Below, in pieces: positions 58,878 through 62,336 of a DNA stretch of 62,336 nucleotides. How positions within the stretch are numbered: position 1 is the stretch's first letter; each line of letters starts with the position of its first letter. Source of the stretch: a virus. The stretch spans positions 1 to 62,336 of IMG/VR virus record IMGVR_UViG_3300045972_000062, one strand, 5' to 3'. The notes below the pieces were generated by a model. The model had not been told where the DNA came from. It saw nothing but the letters and a program-made list of their open reading frames with translations, and ran no database searches. The position numbers were made by a program, and so were the translations under genes.

Positions 58878-59250
58878 GGACGGGCTCAGGAGTAAGATTA
58901 TATAGGACAATGTCCAATAGAATAAAAAGCCTGATAGAGCCCGTCCAAGTTATCAGGCTTTGTTATTTTAGTCAAGTTTGGACGGGAAGAACAGTAACGT
59001 CAGCGAATATTGATTAGTAATCTCCTACTGGGATAGCGACAGGAGTACCCGAATACAAGTGAGAACGGGAAAGCGGATTGCGTGCCATCTAACACGTTTA
59101 GCTCACATAAGAACCGAATTATATGGATAGGTTCTTCGAAGCGATAGACCCGATGCCTACAAGCATTGTGACAGCTAAAGCAGGAAGTATCAAAGTTGAA
59201 ATTTAACAGTTTCGGCTTTGGATTTCCTACGCCTTCTCTCCTGAGCCCTC
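58878..59250 (+). ncRNA. candidate large structured RNA
   Basis: No coding frame fits here. The segment is closed by GGGCTCAGGAG (58882-58892) and CTCCTGAGCCC (59238-59248), 11 perfect pairs 350 bases apart. Inside are local hairpins AAGAACC/GGTTCTT, CTCCT/AGGAG, GACG/CGTC, ATGC/GCAT and GTGAG/CTCAC. Strand is uncertain; the plus strand is favoured by the possible promoter at 58758 and a small open frame at 58854. It does not match tmRNA, RNase P or group I intron signatures that I can see. Confidence 0.65.
58926..58970 (+). terminator. terminator-like hairpin in the structured RNA
   Basis: AAAGCCTGATA (58926-58936) and TATCAGGCTTT (58951-58961) form 11 pairs followed by GTTATTTTA. The hairpin competes with the 58878-58887/58937-58946 stem, so it may act as an attenuator. 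Confidence 0.55.
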
Positions 59251-59253
59251 CTC

Positions 59254-59703
59254 CTTAAGCATAGCAACAAAAAACAAAGAGTATCCCTAGAATCTCCTGA
59301 GTTGTTATATAGTACGCACGAGCGTATACACGCATGACGCACGCACGAGGAAACCGTAACTAGACAACATTACCTCCCAAAAATAAAAAGATAGTAATTC
59401 TTAAATGTTACGCTTTAAATTAAATTCGAGGGATAATTTATATGCCGTAAATAAGAAAAGCAAATAGATGCGATTTAAGACGTTAAAATAGTTTAGATGA
59501 CAAAAGTATTAACTCTAGTACTAAAGTCTTAAAATTAGCCATCCTGATTGCTAAAAAAGGATATTGTGTAAATTTAATTGATGCCGGAAAATTAAAATAA
59601 GTTCTAGTTTGTTCGAGAAAGTAAGAGAATCTCGTAATTTTACGTCTAGGTTACGTCTAGATTTTTATGCCGTAAAAGAGAAAGGCAGATGAAATGTCAC
59701 CTG
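59254..59703. other. non-coding stretch between the structured RNA and the tRNA-like element
   Basis: No gene is seen in these 450 bases. It holds another CTCCTGAG (59296-59303) able to pair with the 58885-58892 segment, a GC-rich TACGCACGAG...CGCATGACGCACGC run near 59313-59350, and a TTACGTCTAG duplication (59639-59660). The first and second of three ATGCCGTAAA repeats are at 59442 and 59667. A minus-strand terminator hairpin (GGCAGGTGA/TCATCTGCC) lies at 59683-59704. Confidence 0.5.
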
Positions 59704-59902
59704 CCAACGATAGGACTAGAACCTACGACCAAAGGTTCTAACCAACTGAACTACGTTTTTATCTCTCGAACGTTGGATCCACTTTCCTTTTGCAATTTTC
59801 GGGTTTGCTAACCTTATCAATACATTTTTCGTATTGCTAATGCTAAGGTAATTAATATTTGTTTACGAAATCGATTTTATGACATTTATTTAATGCCGTA
59901 AA
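59442..59902. repeat. three ATGCCGTAAA repeats about 225 bases apart
   Basis: ATGCCGTAAA occurs at 59442, 59667 and 59893, spaced 225 and 226 bases. On the minus strand each copy (TTTACGGCAT) directly follows a T-rich run, and at two of the three a GC hairpin precedes it. The regular step suggests repeated RNA units. Confidence 0.65.
59704..59776 (-). tRNA. tRNA-like element with a D-arm motif in the anticodon position
   Basis: On the minus strand 73 nt are closed by CCAACG/CGTTGG. There is a T-arm (GTAGG TTCTAGT CCTAT) next to the acceptor as usual. A textbook D-arm, GTTC AGTTGGTTA GAAC, stands where the anticodon arm should be, and an ACGTT/AACGT hairpin precedes it. Either the element is a rearranged tRNA, or the anticodon arm was lost and replaced. 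A UGG reading (Pro) is possible but weak. A terminator follows. Confidence 0.5.
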
Positions 59903-60061
59903 TAAAAAAGAGCCACCGGATGGCAGCTCTTGAAGTTGAATTGAATTGTAAACAAATAACAGTGATGAGGAAGGATCGGAACGAACGAATAAATTAAGTT
60001 CATCAAAGATAAGAAATTATTACTAAACTATCAATATTTATTAAATTTAACAACAATAGAC
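59777..60061. other. non-coding stretch before the plus-strand genes
   Basis: No gene is seen. It contains the third ATGCCGTAAA copy (59893) and a hairpin AAGAGC/GCTCTT (59908-59931), which on the minus strand is followed by TTTTTTATTT and so looks like a terminator. The rest is AT-rich with no clear signal until the promoter at 60062. Confidence 0.5.
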
Positions 60062-60091
60062 TTGTAATTTAAATATAATTCACTATCTTTG
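60062..60091 (+). promoter_or_regulatory. sigma-ABfr-type promoter of the HAD operon
   Basis: TTG at 60062-60064, 19 bases, TATCTTTG at 60084-60091. It ends 20 bases before the ATG at 60112 and drives the plus-strand genes at the right end. Confidence 0.85.
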
Positions 60092-60111
60092 GTATAACAA
60101 ATTAAGTTTAC

Positions 60112-60525
60112 ATGAAAAGAAAAGTTGCAGTTGATTTTGATTTGACAATCTGTGTGTCAGAACATAAAGATGGAGTTACGTATATCATTAGAGATAATGA
60201 AGGAGCTAAAGAAGTTGTTAAGAAGCTTATTGATTCCGGTAATGAAGTTTTTATTTGGACTGCAAGAGATAGCAAGAATATGCCGGAAGTAAATAAGTGG
60301 GTTAAAGATTCAGGATTAAAGTTTGCCGGAATAAATGAAGATCCAAAAGCAACAACCGATTCACGTAAACTAAGATTTGATATTCTTATTGACGACAAAT
60401 CATTAGGATGTCCATTGAAGTATGATCGTAAGATAAACAAGGATGGAGAGTTTGAAAACTCAGGAGAACCTTACGTAGATTGGGAGCGAGTTGCAAGTTA
60501 TCTTAAACAAGAAAAGTATTATTAA
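60112..60525 (+). CDS. HAD-superfamily phosphatase-like protein
   Basis: The 137-residue protein has VAVDFDLTICVSE (DxDxT nucleophile motif, Asp8 and Asp10), IWTARDSKN (motif II) and ILIDDKSLGCP (acidic motif IV). This is a compact HAD hydrolase without a large cap. Phage HAD enzymes act on nucleotide or sugar phosphates, or on the 3' phosphate in RNA repair. It is first in the right-hand plus operon. Confidence 0.75.
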   Translation: MKRKVAVDFDLTICVSEHKDGVTYIIRDNEGAKEVVKKLIDSGNEVFIWTARDSKNMPEVNKWVKDSGLKFAGINEDPKATTDSRKLRFDILIDDKSLGCPLKYDRKINKDGEFENSGEPYVDWERVASYLKQEKYY

Positions 60526-60545
60526 CCAATTAACATAGAGCAAGT

Positions 60546-60995
60546 ATGAAGTATTTTGAAATAACAGAAGTGGCAGTTAAGCCAATCTCAGAAGGGTTTA
60601 TTGTAGCCGGAAGAAGATTTGAACAAACTATTAATAATCTTATTCCTACAAAAGGAATTTCAATTGAGCAGTTAAGAACTATCTTAACAATAGCGATGGA
60701 TAGCGTAGAGAACGGAGAGTTTGTAGACAAGTCAGAAGGAGTAGTGATAGTTCGTGAAGAACCGGAAAGTAAATGCGGTGGTAATTGCCAATGTAATAAG
60801 CCGGAAGTAAGTATTATTGACGAAATAATGGATAGTATTACTCCTGAATACATTGCTAAAGTAAAACTGGATATGGAGAACGAAACTAAAGCTTTCAATG
60901 CAAAGAAATCCAAACAAAAGAAATCTAAAATTATTAAGCCGGTAGTAAATGACGCACTATCAAAATTTCAATCAAAACATAAATTAATCGATTAA
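60546..60995 (+). CDS. hypothetical protein with CGGNCQC motif
   Basis: The 149-residue protein has a helical core (SIEQLRTILTIAMDSVENG), a CGGNCQC cluster near 77-83 that could bind metal, and a Lys-rich end (KKSKQKKSKIIKP). It lies 20 bases after the HAD gene. Function unknown. Confidence 0.55.
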   Translation: MKYFEITEVAVKPISEGFIVAGRRFEQTINNLIPTKGISIEQLRTILTIAMDSVENGEFVDKSEGVVIVREEPESKCGGNCQCNKPEVSIIDEIMDSITPEYIAKVKLDMENETKAFNAKKSKQKKSKIIKPVVNDALSKFQSKHKLID

Positions 60996-61006
60996 TTATA
61001 TATATC

Positions 61007-61786
61007 ATGGGAATTACAAAAATTCATTCATTCAGTCTAGTTCAAGAAGGATTAGCAGGAGTAAAAGCAGACGTAGATTATCAAGGAATTGATAAAAAAG
61101 GTAATACAGTAATTGACTTAGTAAAGTCTTACCATAGACCTTTGCCGATTCCTTCTTATCTTGATGAAGCATTAACTTCTTTAAAGTATTACTTTTTAAT
61201 AACTACCGGTCATTGGGACTTTGAATGGGATAAGTATCTTCGTTCAGATAAGAAACCGGTTGATGCAAGTAAGCCTTTAGAAAATTTCGAGGACTTCAAA
61301 AAAGTTATGGCATTATACGAAGGAACAAAAGTTCTAAGTGTAAAGTATAACGGAAGTTTTATCGTTCTTAAGGGAGAGATTAGAACTGTTGGAGATAAGG
61401 TTATCAAAGTAACTTCTCCAAATATTCTTGAAGATGACGATGAAGATATTAACTTCTTGTTCTCAGAGTTTGTAGAAAAATGTGTTGCTGCATTGGATTC
61501 TGTAAAGACTTACCTTGCTTCAAGCAAAGGAGATCTTATGAAAGGTCGTGACTTCTTAATGAGAACTGAGAAGAGTCCAGAAAGACGTAGTGCATTAGAA
61601 AGCATGTCAGATGCAGAATGTGAAGCGTACATGATCGAAGAGTTGTCTAAGAAGAACTTCTTAATCATGAAAGGATCCGATTTAGAATTAATGGATATTA
61701 ACGAAGAAGAAGAACCTACAACTACTGTTGAAGCATTACTTGCAAGTATTCCTGAGAAAGAATTAGTTCCATCTGATTCATTCTAA
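61007..61786 (+). CDS. hypothetical protein
   Basis: The 259-residue acidic protein has a beta-rich core (TKVLSVKYNGSFIVLKGEIRTVGDKVIKVTS) between helical parts, with an EEEEP-rich end. No motif is recognised. It lies 11 bases after the previous gene and one base before the glycosyltransferase. Function unknown. Confidence 0.6.
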   Translation: MGITKIHSFSLVQEGLAGVKADVDYQGIDKKGNTVIDLVKSYHRPLPIPSYLDEALTSLKYYFLITTGHWDFEWDKYLRSDKKPVDASKPLENFEDFKKVMALYEGTKVLSVKYNGSFIVLKGEIRTVGDKVIKVTSPNILEDDDEDINFLFSEFVEKCVAALDSVKTYLASSKGDLMKGRDFLMRTEKSPERRSALESMSDAECEAYMIEELSKKNFLIMKGSDLELMDINEEEEPTTTVEALLASIPEKELVPSDSF

Positions 61787-61787
61787 C

Positions 61788-62336
61788 ATGTCAAAAGTAA
61801 ATAATGAGTTTGTAGTGATAGTGCCTTACAGAAATTGTAAGGCATTTATTGCTGAATGCCTAGGTAGCATTGCATCTCAAAAATATAAAAATTTCAGCGT
61901 AATTGTAATTGACGACCATTCCGATGATAATAGTTTTGTGGAAACTTCTAAAGTTCCTCTAAAGAACTATATGTCATCTTGTATGCCGGAAAGAAAGTAT
62001 GCTTTATACAATACCGTTTATGCTTTAAATAAGTCTGAATGGTTCAATCCGGAAACGATAGTTCTTATCGTTGATGGAGATGACAAGTTAGAGCATGATT
62101 ATGTTTTAGACATTCTAAACGATTTTTATAACGATAATGAATGTTTGCTTACTTATGGAAATTGTACCGTAACAGCACCATCGCAGGCTGCAAATTTATG
62201 CTGCTCTTACACTAAGGAAGAGTTTGAACACTTACGACTACATTCTTTCAGATGTTCTCATTTAAGAACTTTCAAATATAAATTGTGGCAACATTTAAAA
62301 GAACAGGATCCTGAATTTTTATTTGCTCGTGAAGAA
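61788..62336 (+). CDS. family 2 glycosyltransferase (partial, 3' end outside window)
   Basis: The first 183 residues are present. VVIVPYRNCKAFIAECLGSIASQKYKNFSVIVIDDHSDD is the nucleotide-sugar binding start of a GT-A fold, and VLIVDGDDKLEHDYV holds the metal-binding DxD (DGDD). The protein continues beyond the window. It may put sugars on modified DNA bases, on virion proteins, or on the host surface. The start at 61788 is one base after the upstream stop. Confidence 0.8.
   Translation, partial: MSKVNNEFVVIVPYRNCKAFIAECLGSIASQKYKNFSVIVIDDHSDDNSFVETSKVPLKNYMSSCMPERKYALYNTVYALNKSEWFNPETIVLIVDGDDKLEHDYVLDILNDFYNDNECLLTYGNCTVTAPSQAANLCCSYTKEEFEHLRLHSFRCSHLRTFKYKLWQHLKEQDPEFLFAREE

Noticed and set aside
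58878-59250. tmRNA, RNase P RNA or a self-splicing group I intron
   Set aside because: The conserved core sequences of those RNAs are not seen, and no split gene flanks the region.
60530-60913. Antisense frame of 127 codons
   Set aside because: Opposite to the gene at 60546, which has a promoter and operon context.

Overview
The window looks like about two thirds of a tailed, podovirus-type phage genome of the crAss-like kind (order Crassvirales) infecting a Bacteroidota host. It is AT-rich, almost fully coding, and uses the standard code. The grounds are the gene content and order: a lysis cassette, head-tail ring and tail-tubular proteins, a 1400-residue muzzle or stabilization-type protein, then a run of very large internal (cargo) proteins. 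A replication block lies on the other strand, with a Zn-TOPRIM primase-helicase, an SF2 helicase, a uracil-DNA glycosylase, a MazG-like protein and a lone DnaA domain IV. At least five upstream regions match the Bacteroidota sigma-ABfr promoter (TTG, 19-21 bases, TAnnTTTG), and genes have A-rich leaders with no Shine-Dalgarno. No terminase, portal, major capsid protein or DNA polymerase is seen, so they should lie outside the window. Family names are from recognition of sequence patterns, without database searches.

Layout. 1-28642 (+): end of a structural protein, small proteins, lysis genes (735-2957), ring/tail genes (2957-4954), muzzle (4956-9158), internal virion proteins (9158-23752) with an ATP-grasp enzyme inserted among them, then two Cys-rich proteins, three paralogous fibre-type proteins and a tail fibre (23793-28642). 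28664-29735: terminators, an array of direct repeats, a KilA-N gene and a small gene. 29732-51727 (-): a tightly overlapping early/middle block of about 50 genes: DnaA-C, NlpC/P60-like, small zinc-type proteins, C5-methylase-like, MazG, uracil glycosylase, OB-fold/SSB candidate, replication enzymes, nucleases, a macro-domain-like protein, three proteins built on tandem repeats, and a cluster of very small genes. 51728-52106: divergent control region with two back-to-back promoters. 52107-52454 (+): a winged-helix-like protein. 52455-53593: non-coding. 53594-58636 (-): two KilA-N genes flanking an RNA ligase, DUF3310, DUF551-like and small genes. 58637-60111: non-coding, holding a candidate large structured RNA, a tRNA-like element and regularly spaced repeats. 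60112-62336 (+): HAD phosphatase, two unknowns and a glycosyltransferase cut by the window end.

How it works together: transcription probably starts with host polymerase from the 51.9-52.1 kb divergent region and the KilA-N promoters. The minus block makes replication and counter-defence proteins, and the plus block makes virions and lysis proteins. The two convergent transcription units meet at a shared terminator near 29.72 kb. The most unusual material is RNA-level: a pseudoknot/attenuator-like structure with a roughly 370-nt closed RNA (58.88-59.25 kb), two aberrant tRNA-like elements, a structured leader before the RNA ligase, and a gene interrupted by a single in-frame TGA. Three separate tandem-repeat proteins, two of which vary at a Tyr/Asn/Asp codon, also stand out.
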